Shown here: one piece after another, positions 34,128 to 60,100 of the stretch
Position numbering within the stretch: the stretch's first letter is position 1
Layout: each line of letters starts with the position of its first letter
DNA from: Piscicola geometra
Taxonomy: Eukaryota > Annelida > Clitellata > Hirudinida > Piscicolidae
Assembly (NCBI GenBank): GCA_943735955.1
Contig: OX030955.1
Location: forward strand, 11,247,720-11,311,719
Direction: 5' to 3'
Length of the DNA: 64,000 nt
Made by a program: the position numbers and the translations under genes
The notes under the pieces: model-generated
The model's database searches: none
What the model was told of the DNA's origin: nothing
Seen by the model: only the letters and a program-made list of their open reading frames with translations

Positions 34128-36887
34128 ATGATAAACAGACTTCTAAAACTTTTACCGACAAGATTTTACACTTTCCATCACATACATACCTCAATTCCAA
34201 TACTTTCTAGTCTCAATTATGTATCTGAATCGTTATCCAACAGAGGCCTGCTCAAAGTGTCAGGCCCTGACAGCGTTTCCTTCCTGCAGGGCATGGTCAC
34301 TGCAGACGTCAGCCAACTCACAAATCAAGGAAATGAAACTTTCGATAAAGCAATCTACTCCATGATTCTCAACAGTCAAGTACCTTACCAAATATAAAAA
34401 TATTTCTTTCAAGCTTGTAATAATATCTTGCAATTAATAGGATATTATCATTTTTTAATATGTATTAATCTTTTATTTTATCGAAAAAATAATATTCTAA
34501 AATAAATCATTTCAGGGCAGAGTCTTGTATGATGTCTTTCTTTACAGGATAGATGAACTTTTCAAAAAAGATTTTTCCATTTTAATTGAATGTGAGAAAA
34601 ACCTCACTGATGAAATAACTAATTATCTGAAAAAATACAAAATAAGAAAAAAGGTAATCCTTATATTAAGTGGAATATATTTTATAAATAATATTTACAT
34701 ATAAGTCATAAGATACTTTTATAATCTCAAAAGAACTACCCAACAGTTGCAGTTCTACACTTTCAATGACTTCTCCACTTGGGTGATTATGAAGAACAGT
34801 CAAGAACCTCCACTCCTTAACTTCACTCTCTCCATTTCGAACACTCACAACGCCACCTTCTGCCAACCAGATCCTCGTCTGCCATGGTTGTGTCAGCGTC
34901 TGCTGCTGCCGGTCGGCATGAAAGGTGCATTGTGTAGAGCCTTCATTTAGCAATTGAAGCGACACTAAACAATATGAATTTTTCAAAATGCTTCAGAGTA
35001 TGGTCTATATTGTTTTTCATGATTTGCAAATGTCACACACATCCAAGTGAATGAACTCGTCCTCACTGCAGCTTCAGACGTGGTTGAGCAGGCAACTACA
35101 GAGGCGACTGGAGTGTACAGGCAACTGAGGTATGAGCATGGAGTGGCTGAAGGCAGGTCTGAACTGCCCTCCCTCTCGACCACCCCCCTCGAGGCCAACC
35201 TGCACTTTCTCAAAGGAGGTTCTATGATTGTCTGCTTCCATCTTCAACTGCCGCATTAGACATTGTCCATGACTTTTCAACACGCCAAGAAACCATTCCA
35301 CTTCATCAGCACTACACACTCCACCACTACTTTCCACCACACTTTTCTACTCTACACTCCACTCCACACTCTACCACTTCACACCACACCGCATTCTCCA
35401 CATTGCACCATTGCAGTGAGCTTCAGCAAGGGCTGCTACGTGGGTCAAGAGTTGACTGCACGCACCCACCACACTGGCGTCATCAGGAAGAGGATCATGC
35501 CCCTCTCCTCTAAGTCAACGTCTCTCTCATCCATGCCACCAAATCATGCATCCCTCAATTATTAAGTGTTATACTCTCCCTTACATCATGATCTTTTCCT
35601 TTCCACCATCTCATCACTAGCCTCCCTTCTCCACTCCATCATCATCATTTCTACCTCCACTCCATCATCATCATTTCTACCTCCACTCCATCATCATCAT
35701 TTCTACCTCCACTCCATCATCATCATCATCTCCACTCCACTCCCCACCTCAACCTCCCCTCCTGACAGGCAAGAGTGGCACATTGACAGCACGCAGGGCG
35801 ACTACAGACTGGTGCAGGGGCAGGGCGGCAAGGAGTGTGGCAGGCTGAGGGCATGGCAGGGCAGCAGGGGCCTGGCACTCCTCAGGTTACAAGAGTGTCT
35901 CCTCACTGAGGCCCCTCTGCTCCTCGTCAAGAAGGCCTCTCCAGGTGCTGATTGGAGGGCATGATGATGATGATGCTTATTATTATTATCTTTTTATTTA
36001 TTTTCTAGTTAGGGGTCATCTATAAAAGACGTCCACAATTTTTTTGCTTTTTTTACCCCCCCTCCTAGCTGTGGACGTCCAAAACATATAATTCACCGAA
36101 CTTAAAAAAATGAATATTTTGGGGAAATTTACAACAATATAAAGAGTATGTGTTTGCAAATATTTATTTAGAAATTCAAATTATTTTCAGGAAAAATTTT
36201 TAATGAAATAATTACTGTTCAAAATCATTTTAGTAAATCAGTGTAATAAAAATGTATTAAACAAATGATCCACGATTTTTTTAACCCTAACACAGAATAA
36301 AAATCATTAGAGATTTTCTGGAAAAACTTTAAGAATTATTATTTGAGATTTTATTGTATTTGACAAATCAAACTTTAACAAAATATTCAAAAAATAATAT
36401 TCAAGCGTATTAATTATTATGGAACCTATCGTTTTTAAATAAACCTGTTTGTGAAAGATTTTTTGGATTTGCATCCCAACTCTTGTCATTAAAGTAGAAG
36501 TATTTAGCAGTACATTTATGCAAAACTACTGCACTCAAAATATACTACGATGTGGATATCCACTTTGTCTTTAACCCCCTTCCCCCCTTGTCCACTTTAG
36601 TCCACTTTTTACTGAACACCCCTCTCCCTTTTGTGTGGACGTCTTTTATGGATGGTCTCTTAGATGGGTTTTGGTAGCTTCTATTTCGACCTGTACCCTC
36701 ATTAATCTAACCTTCTTCATGCCTTCAATGCACATCCCTACACAATGGCCATAACTTCTCCACAAAAGAGGAGGGTGGAGAGGAGAAGGAAGTGGTGGGA
36801 GAGGTGAACACGCACGTTCCAGAATGGTGGCCAGTGCAGCAGGACGAGGTGGTGAAGGCTATTGTGGCCAAGATGGCGCGCAAGTAA
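34128..36887 (+). CDS. IBA57: IBA57, mitochondrial iron-sulfur cluster assembly factor
   Basis: Folate-binding GcvT-like protein that works with ISCA1/ISCA2 to build 4Fe-4S clusters in mitochondria. Seven exons: 34128-34379, 34516-34653, 34747-34924, 35048-35218, 35417-35513, 35769-35944, 36769-36887, giving about 376 residues (human about 356). The N-terminus ([16 protein letters not shown]) is basic and hydroxylated like a mitochondrial presequence. Conserved blocks: [42 protein letters not shown] and the family signature [20 protein letters not shown] with its conserved cysteine. It ends VPEWWPVQ...KMARK. The last intron carries a Harbinger-like element. It is divergent from REV3L and convergent with the transglutaminase. 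Confidence 0.95.
36012..36659. mobile_element. PIF/Harbinger-like MITE (648 bp) in last IBA57 intron
   Basis: Inverted ends GGGGTCATCTATAAAAGACG and GAGACCATCCATAAAAGACG (inverted right end), both continuing TCCAC. Flanked by TTA (36009-36011 and 36660-36662), the 3-bp duplication of Harbinger elements. Interior AT-rich, no transposase frame. Confidence 0.65.
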
Positions 36888-36965
36888 AAGGAGATTCCGT
36901 TTTAAAATATTTGAACTCGCATGGCAGGAAACGATTTGTTAAAAGTTAAGTCTTGAATTCAGTTA

Positions 36966-36971
36966 AATAAA
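36966..36971 (+). terminator. IBA57 poly(A) signal
   Basis: AATAAA about 80 nt after the IBA57 stop. Confidence 0.6.
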
Positions 36972-36983
36972 AGTTTCATCAAA

Positions 36984-37001
36984 TTTATTTTCGAATTTAT
37001 T
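36984..37001 (-). terminator. Transglutaminase poly(A) signals (two)
   Basis: AATAAA occurs twice on the minus strand (37001-36996 and 36989-36984), 105-120 nt past the transglutaminase stop. Confidence 0.6.
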
Positions 37002-37105
37002 TCATTGCTCGGTGCCACTACTGTCCAGCTCAAACTACCCACATGCAAGCTCTTCTACAGAGCAAACTTACACCCCTCCACTCTCGAACACCAGCACCGA
37101 TGCAC

Positions 37106-50063
<12,958 letters not shown>

Positions 50064-50654
50064 ATTCACTTATGGTTTTTCTTATAATATAAGATTTATA
50101 TAATTTCTTATCAAAGTTGACAAGTAGTTTTAAAAGATTCAATTATAGGAATTGGGATTGAGACTTCATTTGAAATATTTGTTTATGTCGTTTGTGCCAG
50201 CCCCGTCATACTTGACGTCTCACCGTGTGTCAATTTATCAATAATACAAGGAATATTAATATACAATTAAATAAAATTTTACCAACTGATAAGTCTTTTA
50301 ATTCACCAAATTGAGGTAGAACTGTTTTTATGTTTAATACTTTATAAGATATTAAATTCATGTTATATCTTGTTCTTACCTTATCGCTGGATCCCGTCCA
50401 AATTATCTGGTTCTCATTAATTTTTAATTAGTCTTGTACAACGTTTTCATAAAATGTATATCTAATATAATGAATAGCTTCATATCTTATCGAAGTTAAT
50501 GTTTAAAAAAATAACTTTTTAGGTTACAATTTATTACTTAAGTTCACACTTACAATAATCAAAAGTAATTTTCTTGAGTTAAATCGCCAATCTCAATAAT
50601 GAAACCACAAACTTTTTCTTGAGTTTTATTCTTGAAAATAATTTATTGTTTTCC
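50064..50654. promoter_or_regulatory. Divergent promoter region transglutaminase / PET117
   Basis: 591 bp of AT-rich sequence between two start codons pointing apart. No specific motif recognised. Confidence 0.4.
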
Positions 50655-51029
50655 ATGTCCATAGCCGCTAAGACCACCTTGCTCCTCTCGACAACCTTCA
50701 CCTGCTCCATTGTCTACTATGTCCACCACAAGCAGACGCTTGACCGCAAAGTCATTTTCATAAAATATTTCAACTTTCTTTATTTATCGATTCAATAAAT
50801 TATGAAATATTGTCAACTCTAGCTTTAAATAGTGTACTAAGACTCTTGTACATGGACATCACGACAGAGCATGAAGGAGGGTGTCATAATGGACTTGGAG
50901 AGACAGGAAATGAAGAGAACTCAAAATCTCCGTCTGCTGCAAGAGCAGATTGACATCACGAAACGCTTGAAGAAGGACCTTGCTGATAGAAACGACGCCA
51001 ACCAAAATACAGACAACACTTCGTTATGA
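50655..51029 (+). CDS. PET117: PET117, cytochrome c oxidase assembly factor
   Basis: Small inner-mitochondrial-membrane protein needed to assemble complex IV. Two exons, 50655-50750 and 50868-51029, give 85 residues; the human protein is 81. Exon 1 encodes a short N-terminal hydrophobic segment (TTLLLSTTFTCSIVYYVHH, about residues 7-25) followed by KQTLDRK. Exon 2 begins SMKEGVIMDLERQEMKRTQN and continues RLLQEQIDITKRLKKDL, matching the family pattern of GVI-x-D-x-ERQ followed by NIRLL-x-EQI. The intron has a weak donor (GTCATT) and acceptor acgacag. It is too short and split to stand out as an open frame, and was found by homology and phase. Divergent from the transglutaminase, convergent with FANCM. 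Confidence 0.87.
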
Positions 51030-51108
51030 AATCATTTAAATGTTTTGCAGATTTAAAAATTTAGCCATTTTGTGATTTGATATTTAAATTGTAGTATTCA
51101 TACACATT

Positions 51109-51114
51109 TTTATT
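51109..51114 (-). terminator. FANCM poly(A) signal
   Basis: AATAAA on the minus strand 65 nt past the FANCM stop, inside the PET117 3' UTR. Confidence 0.5.
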
Positions 51115-51155
51115 ACTATTTACAAATACAAAAAAGTGTATTCTTATTTTTTAAT

Positions 51156-51161
51156 AATAAA
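51156..51161 (+). terminator. PET117 poly(A) signal
   Basis: AATAAA, about 130 nt after the PET117 stop and 18 nt before the FANCM stop on the other strand. Confidence 0.55.
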
Positions 51162-51178
51162 TGCAATGTCTTGAAAGT

Positions 51179-54100
51179 CTATGGTGGCTTGATCTTTTTT
51201 CTCCGCTTCAATAAGCTAGGACTTTGAAATGACGATGATGAAGATGAAAATGGTGATGATGGTGGTGTTGAAGCTAATGGCTTTCTTATGACTCTCATTG
51301 CGCCTGCGTCATCACTGCTGATGCTTCTGTTGCAACTTCCAAGTGGCGTACTCATTCTGAGGTGCGAGAAGGAACAGACTGAGCTTTTGTGTCGTTTGAA
51401 AGTTGTGTTCCTCTGATCATGATCATCATCCCCACCATGATGCTCATCATCCTCATCAGAAACAATCCTTCTTCTCTTTCTTTGCTTCTTTCTATCGAAA
51501 GTCTTCAGAGCACCTAACCGTTCACACTTCAGGTTGCCATAAGCATCATCATCATCATCCGTATTCTCTTCCTCACCTTTATGAATGAAGTTTGGTACAT
51601 TAAGAGTGCATTAAAGTAAACACCATACAATAAAATACAATCAAATTAAATACAATAAAACGACGATGAATATTCAGTGAGTAGCTAATCAGTAGCTTCA
51701 AGACCACAACAACGATGCACCAAATGACAAACAACAAGCAACCTGAAGCGGCCACGCAGAAGCTGTCTTCCTTGTACTCATCATCATCAAAGTCTTCATC
51801 GCCGTAATACTCACGATCATCATCATCATCAACCCCTCCGGCATCATCATCATGACCGACTTGAGAGAAGACATTCACCGCAGGGTCCCATCTGTGGTGC
51901 GGGTTGATTGTTCAAGAGATGCTTTGAGGTGCACTGGCTTCGTCAGAGGCACGAGTCCAGTACAACGTGAGGACCATAGGTAGGAGAGATGAATATATCA
52001 AATAGTATTTGCCATTGATAATAATAAATATGCTAATATAATTATAATAATAATAATAAAAGAAAATGATAATAATAATGGTAAGAATAACTGATAATGA
52101 AGAGTGATGATAATGATAGCAATGAAGAGCTATATGAAGGGATGCCTTGGCTTGAAGAGTTTGTCGTGGAATGAGTGCATGCGTTGAGACTGGTTCTTCC
52201 TGTTCAACCGCAGGTAGAAGGCCTGCTCGTCCAAGGGGTCTGTGAAACAGTGGAGGTGGTGTGAGGTGTGCAGTGGTGTGGGGAAGTGTGCAGTGGTGTG
52301 AGGAGGTGTGCAGTGGTGTGTAGTGTTTTGAAGTGTGAAGTGGTGGTATGAAGTGGTGGTGTGGAGTGGTGGTGTGTGGGAAGTGTGAAGTGATGGTTTA
52401 GAGTGGTGGTGTGGAGTGGAGGCAAGGTTTGACGTAAGAACACAACAATGCGTGATCAGTCTAATAATGTTTCACATAAAATTCCAAACTGTAGCAGCCA
52501 AACTCAAGCACCTTTGGAGCAGGTCTTTTGACTGCGCTGTGATGCTATGAAAGCCATCATACTTTCGTCAACCTCACCATCATCACAACCCTCTTCATCA
52601 TCATCATCATCCTCGTCGCCTGAAAGCACTGCTTCCAGGTCTAGGAAGTCGCATATTGGCTTCCTCCTCACAGCCTCCTTGCAGCCCCTCCTCACCCTCC
52701 TCTTTGATCTCTCATTTGTACCTTCACTTTTCATATTATGAAGAGTATTGATGTTCTTCTTATTTCTGAACGACGTATCATGCACATCGAAGTCATCGTC
52801 GGAAAAGGCATCGCAATCTCCCTTCAAAAAACTCTTTCTACTGTTATTCTTTCTACCATTATCTACTGAATTACCGTTCAACAAATCATCATCATCACCA
52901 CCACCACCCCCATCATCATCACCATCATCACCAGCAGCATCATAATCATCTTCGTCTTCACCTTCCGACATGATAACCTTACGGGAGGGCGGCTTGTGGA
53001 GCATGGGAGAAGCACACGACGACGCCAAATGGCAGGCGCTTGCATCCTTATTGCTATTTATATTTTTATCATCATTATTATTATTATCATCATTATTATT
53101 AGTAGTAGTAGTAGTATTGTCTTTATTATTAGCATATTTATTATTATTATTATAATCTTTATTGTTATTATTATTAGCCTCTTTATTGTTATTTTTATTA
53201 GCATTATTCCTAGAAAGCCTACCGACGTGGGCTGTCTTTATCAAAGTAAAAGAATTCGGTGGCGGAGTAGAATTATTGAACGACAGCTTCATATTATAAT
53301 TATTACTTTTTATATTATTATTGTTATTATAACTATTATTATTATTATTAGTAGTAGTAGTAAAAGTAATAGTCGTAGTGGTGGTAGTCTTAGTAGTAGT
53401 AGTAGCAGAAATAGTAGTCGTAGTGGTGGTAGTCTTAGTAGTAGTAGTAGCAGAAGTAGTAGTCGTAGTGGTGGTAGTCTTAGTAGTAGTAGCATCATAG
53501 TCAGATGCAAGAGCAGGAGAGGGGGGAGGCTTTTTCTTTGCGACGAGGGCACTGGAGTGCTCATTTGAGAAGCAGCAGTCTTCCATCTTATTATTGACAT
53601 TATTATTCTTATTATTACTATTTTTTTTATGACTAGCAGATCTTGTAGTAGCAGTAGTTGTAGTGGTGGGAGTAGTAGTAGTTGTAGTGGTGGTAGTAGT
53701 AGTAGTAGTTTTAGTAGTGGTAGTAGTAGTAGTTGTAGTGGTGGTAGTAGTAGTAGTTGTAGTAGTAGTAGTGGTGCTTGTAGTAGTGTTGTCGTCGAGG
53801 TTGGCGAAGGTGCTGTTGAGGTAGTCGAAAGCCTGAGTGAAGGTCAACTGAGTGCCTTCATTGAGGTTGTTGTTGCTGAGGTTGTTGGTGTAGAGGTTGT
53901 TCATGTTGATGTTAGTGGTGTTGTTGTTGCAGTGGTTACTGATGTTGTTGATGTGATGGTCTCTCGGAGTGGAAACTTGCACAGACTTTTCATTACGATC
54001 CATTGAAGCTCCATTCACAATATCATCATCATCACCACCACCACCACCATCATCATCATCACCCTCCTGCCAACTGACGACCGAGTTGACAAAGTCTTCG

Positions 54101-57100
54101 ACGAATTCCGAGAGGTTGCCTCTGTCGTACACCTTGCTCCTGCTGTCGCTTCTGTCGCTCGTGTTTGCGTTGATGTTCACTTTACACAAACTATTATTAT
54201 ATAAATTATTATTATTAATATAATTTACTTTATTATTGTTATTTAAATTATTATTATTATTATCATCTGAATTCACATTGTTATTCTTGGGAGAACCAGA
54301 AACACTTTTACCAGCCTCGTCATCATCACTACCATAGAAAGACTGTTCTATGAAAGCGTTCAGCATCATCATCATGTTGTCCTTGTTGAGGTTCAAGCCG
54401 CTGCTGCTGTTCACCCCAACATCACTACTACTATCAACACCATTACTACTATCATCAACACCACCACCACCAACAACAACAAAATTACTACTATCATCAA
54501 CACCACCACCACCACCAACAAAATTACTACTACCAGCAACACCACTACTGCTTCTCTCAACCACAACTCCGCCTAAATCCCTTGCCTCAGCACCACTGCA
54601 ACCCCTTCTGCCTTCGCCACCACTGCAGTTGAAGGACTTGAAGCGAGTAAGAATAGGTCGGCTCCCACCCCCACCACCACCACTATCATTATCAACACCA
54701 CCACCAGCACCAGCACTCCTCCTTCTTCCCTCCTCACGATATATGCAACGCATAGGTGTGGCTGGCACTATGTCATCACTGTTGTTGTTGTCATCCCCAA
54801 ATCCAATCATCCCTCCTCCCTTCTCTTTTCCAACATCATTCCTCCCCCCACTCCTTCCTCCACCCTCCTCCCTTCCACTCCTCCTCTTCTCATGCAACCT
54901 CTTCTTCCAACTGGCAATTTTTTGCATCTCTGGAGAGGCTTCTATGAAATCATTATCATCACTACTCACAACGACATCATTATCATTACCGCTCATAACG
55001 ACCTTCTTATCAACAGTATCATTATCAGCAACAAGCTGATTGATTTTATTCTTGCATTTAATACCTTCCACACATGTATTACCACCACCGCCATCATCAT
55101 CATCACCACCATCACCACCATCATCATCATCATCATCATCACCATCATCTTTGGTGACTGTGCAGGCTTTAGGAGCACGTGTGCTGGTGAAGGCGTCATG
55201 CCGAGTCTTCTGCACGCCACCAACTTTATCATCCACGCCATCATCATCACCACCACCATCATGATCATCATCACCACCACCATCATCATCATCACCCTTC
55301 TTATTCTCAAAGACTGTTCTTTTCTGATGCAGGAGCATGAAGGGAAAGCCATCCAAGCGGACACTCCTCACCGAACCAAAGACTCTGAATTCCTCCTCCA
55401 CCTCGTCCACCATCTTGCCTACGTCATCGATGCAAGGAGGACTTCTGATGCGGCATTCGAGATCATCATCATCAACATGCCTCAGCAGTGCGACAGGCGT
55501 CGTGAAGTCGTAGTCTTTAATCCTCACCTCTTTCTTCATTTTTCCGCCTTCATTATCCCCACCACTATCATCATAACCACCACCGTTATCATTATCATCA
55601 ATGTCATCATCATTATCATCACCACCATCATTATCATCTCCTTCCCCCTTCTCCACCTCCATGCATTCCGAATCTTCTATCACGATGACAGCATCAGCAG
55701 CGTCTGCAGCACTGCCTCTTGCCGATAGACGGGCTGCATTGGTGCTTGCGAGGGAAGAAGTCTTAAAGATTGGGTAGACGACAGAAGGGGTAGGTGCAGT
55801 TGTAGTGGCGGTAGTGGTGATGGCTGTGGTAGTTGAAGTAGTGGTTGTGATAGTAGTTGTAGTAGCATCTGCAGTAAAAGTTGAGGTGGCGACAAGAAGG
55901 CCTGAGTGCTTGGTGGTGGAGGAGTGCAGTGATGAGTCCTGCAGAAAAGTGCAGCTAGAAGATGCCTCAACCGCGACAACAGTGGCAGTGGTGGTAGAAG
56001 CGGTGGTAGCAGTAGAAGTAGTAACAGTGGTAGTAGCTGTGTTGGTAGTAGTAGAAAAGGTGGTAATAGCTGTGGCGGTAGTAGAAGTGGCGGTAGTAGA
56101 AGTGATGGTAGTAGAAGTGGTGGCAATAGCTGTGGTGGTAGCGGTGGACTTATCATTCTCTTGTTTCTTCTTCCCTTTCTTTTCATTATCTCCAACCTTC
56201 TTCTCTCTCTTTTCTCTCTTCTTCTTAGTTGAAATCTCTCCAACCTTTTCTGCTTTGAAATGTGAAATTTAAAAGCAATTTTAAAACATTTAAAAACCAT
56301 TGAAAAACAATTTAAAAACATTTAAAAACAATTTAAAAACATTAAAAAATAATTAAAAAACATTTAAAAACAATTAAAAAACATTTAAAAACAATTGAAA
56401 AATATTTTTAAAAACATTTTAAAAAAATTTATAAACATTTAAAAACAATTCAAGATATCGTAATAGGATAAATTGGCTCAATCTACAGGCAAAACTGAAA
56501 AATGGTGAGTGAGTGGAGTATGTGAGTGAGGATGAGTTGAGATGGGTGGGAATGGTGGAGATAGAGCGTGTGTGAGTGGGGATAGATGGGAACGACTGGT
56601 GACGCGAGGGAAGGGGAAGTGTGTAAATGGTGAGAAGTGGAAGGAAGTAAAAATGGATGGGAGTGGAGGATGCGTGAGTGAGGATGGATGGGAGTGGAGG
56701 ATGTGTGAGTGAGGATGGATGGGAGTGGAGGATGCGTGAGTGAGGATGGATGGGAGTGGAGGATGCGTGAGTGAGGATGGATGGGAGTGGAGGATGTGTG
56801 AGTGAGGATGGATGGGAGTGGACGATGTGTGAGTGAGGATGTATGGGAGTGGAGGATGCGTGAGTGAGGATGGATGGGAGTGGAGGATGCGTGAGTGAGG
56901 ATGGATGGGAGTGGAGGATGTGTGAGTGAGGATGGATGGGAGTGGAGGATGCGTGAGTGAGGATGGATGGGAGTGGAGGATGCGTGAGTGAGGATGGATG
57001 GGAGTGGAGGATGTGTGAGTGAGGATGGATGGGAGTGGAGGATGCGTGAGTGAGGATGGATGGGAGTGGAGGATGTGTGAGTGAGGATGGATGGGAGTGG

Positions 57101-60100
57101 AGGATGCGTGAGTGAGGATGGATGGGAGTGGAGGATGCGTGAGTGAGGATGGATGGGAGTGGAGGATGTGTGAGTGAGGATGGATGGGAGTGGAGGATGT
57201 GTGAGTGAGGATGGATGGGAGTGGAGGATGTGTGAGTGAGGATGGATGGGAGTGGAGGATGCGTGAGTGAGGATGGATGGGAGTGGAGGATGCGTGAGTG
57301 AGGATGGATGGGAGTGGAGGATGTGTGAAAGAGGATGGATGGGAGTGGAGGATGCGTGAGTGAGGATGGATGGGAGTGGAGGATGCGTGAGTGAGGATGG
57401 ATGGGAGTGGAGGATGCGTGAGTGAGGATGGATGGGAGTGGAGGATGCGTGAGTGAGGATGGATGGGAGTGGAGGATGTGTGAGTGAGGATGGATGGGAG
57501 TGGAGGATGTGTGAGTGAGGATGGATGGGAGTGGAGGATGCGTGAGTGAGGATGGATGGGAGTGGAGGATGCGTGAGTGAGGATGGATGGGAGTGGAGGA
57601 TGTGTGAGTGAGGATGGATGGGAGTGGAGGATGCGTGAATGAGGATGGATGGGAGTGGAGGATGCGTGAATGAGGATGGATGGGAGTGGAGGATGCGTGA
57701 GTGAGGATGGATGGGAGTGGAGGATGCGTGAGTGAGGATGGATGGGAGTGGAGGATGCGTGAGTGAGGATGGATGGGAGTGGAGGATGTGTGATGAGGAT
57801 GGATGGGAGTGGAGGATGCGTGAATGAGGATGGATGGGAGTGGAGGATGTGTGAGTGAGGATGGATGGGAGTGGAGGATGCGTGAGTGAGGATGGATGGG
57901 AGTGGAGGATGTGTGAGTGAGGATGGATGGGAGTGGACGATGTGTGAGTGAGGATGTATGGGAGTGGAGGATGCGTGAGTGAGGATGGATGGGAGTGGAG
58001 GATGCGTGAGTGAGGATGGATGGGAGTGGAGGATGGATGGGAGTGGAGGATGCGTGAGTGAGGATGGATGGGAGTGGAGGATGCGTGAGTGAGGATGGAT
58101 GGGAGTGGAGGATGTGTGAGTGAGGATGGATGGGAGTGGAGGATGCGTGAGTGAGGATGGATGGGAGTGGAGGATGTGTGAGTGAGGATGGATGGGAGTG
58201 GAGGATGCGTGAGTGAGGATGGATGGGAGTGGAGGATGCGTGAGTGAGGATGGATGGGAGTGGAGGATGTGTGAGTGAGGATGGATGGGAGTGGAGGATG
58301 TGTGAGTGAGGATGGATGGGAGTGGAGGATAAGTGAGTGAGGATGGATGGGAGTGGAGGATGCGTGAGTGAGGATGGATGGGAGTGGAGGATGCGTGAGT
58401 GAGGATGGATGGGAGTGGAGGATGTGTGAAAGAGGATGGATGGGAGTGGAGGATGCGTGAGTGAGGATGGATGGGAGTGGAGGATGCGTGAGTGAGGATG
58501 GATGGGAGTGGAGGATGCGTGAGTGAGGATGGATGGGAGTGGAGGATGCGTGAGTGAGGATGGATGGGAGTGGAGGATGTGTGAGTGAGGATGGATGGGA
58601 GTGGAGGATGTGTGAGTGAGGATGGATGGGAGTGGAGGATGTGTGAGTGAGGATGGATGGGAGTGGAGGATGCGTGAGTGAGGATGGATGGGAGTGGAGG
58701 ATGTGTGAGTGAGGATGGATGGGAGTGGAGGATGTGTGAGTGAGGATGGATGGGAGTGGAGGATGTGTGAATGAGGATGGATGGGAGTGGAGGATGCGTG
58801 AGTGAGGATGGATGGGAGTGGAGGATGTGTGAGTGAGGATGGATGGGAGTGGAGGATGCGTGAGTGAGGATGGATGGGAGTGGAGGATGTGTGAGTGAGG
58901 ATGGATGGGAGTGGAGGATGTGTGAGTGAGGATGGATGGGAGTGGAGGATGTGTGAGTGAGGATGGATGGGAGTGGAGGATGTGTGAGTGAGGATGGATG
59001 GGAGTGGAGGATGCGTGAGTGAGGATGGATGGGAGTGGAGGATGCGTGAGTGAGGATGGATGGGAGTGGAGGATGCGTGAGTGAGGATGGATGGGAGTGG
59101 AGGATGTGTGAGTGAGGATGGATGGGAGTGGAGGATGTGTGAGTGAGGATGGATGGAAGTGGAGGATGTGTGAGTGAGGATGGATGGGAGTGGAGGATGT
59201 GTGAGTGAGGATGGATGGGAGTGGAGGATGCGTGAGTGAGGATGGATGGGAGTGGAGGATGTGTGAGTGAGGATGGATGGGAGTGGAGGATGTGTGAGTG
59301 AGGATGGATGGGAGTGGAGGATGCGTGAGTGAGGATGGATGGGAGTGGAGGATGTGTGAGTGAGGATGGATGGGAGTGGAGGATGTGTGAGTGAGGATGG
59401 ATGGGAGTGGAGGATGTGTGAGTGAGGATGGATGGGAGTGGAGGATGTGTGAGTGAGGATGGATGGGAGTGGAGGATGTGTGAGTGAGGATGGATGGGAG
59501 TGGAGGATGTGTGAGTGAGGATGGATGGCATCAGTGGCATGCCTTTCTGGCCTCTGGACTGCTTCATGGCTGCCTCGTAAGGATCATCATCATGACTGCC
59601 TGGAGGTTGGAGTGGCCATTGCAGTCATTGTCGGGATGGAATAAACTTCAAAATAGAAGAAAAAATGTTAAAGATCGTCCCTCAACATTAAGGTGAAGCA
59701 CTAAAACAACAAAAAATATAACAACTATAACACCAACTACAACACCATCAACAACAAAAAATATAACATCATCAACAACAACAACGTCAACAGAAATGAT
59801 AGTGGACAAGGTAAGGAAACGGGACAACATCATCCGAAATCTAGGGGGGCACGAAGTGGGGATGGAAGAGAGCTGGACTAAGAAGTGTGCACTGTGCACT
59901 GCAAAGGAGCATAATGGAATACGCCAGCCCTGCATGGACACCTTGGACGCCCAAAACCCACATCGCCAAGATCGAGAGGACTCAACTTCGTGCTGCCAAA
60001 ATCTTCCCTCACAGCAACAACGCCCTCTGAAGCCGTACTTATCGAAGCAGACCTCGCCAACATGGAGTCGAGGTTTGACAAAGCTTCCCTTAAGAGGGCT

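Noticed and set aside
56478..59567. Minus-strand 1029-codon frame
   Set aside because: Product of a stop-free 31-bp satellite readable in all three frames; no non-repeat domain and it lies in a FANCM intron.
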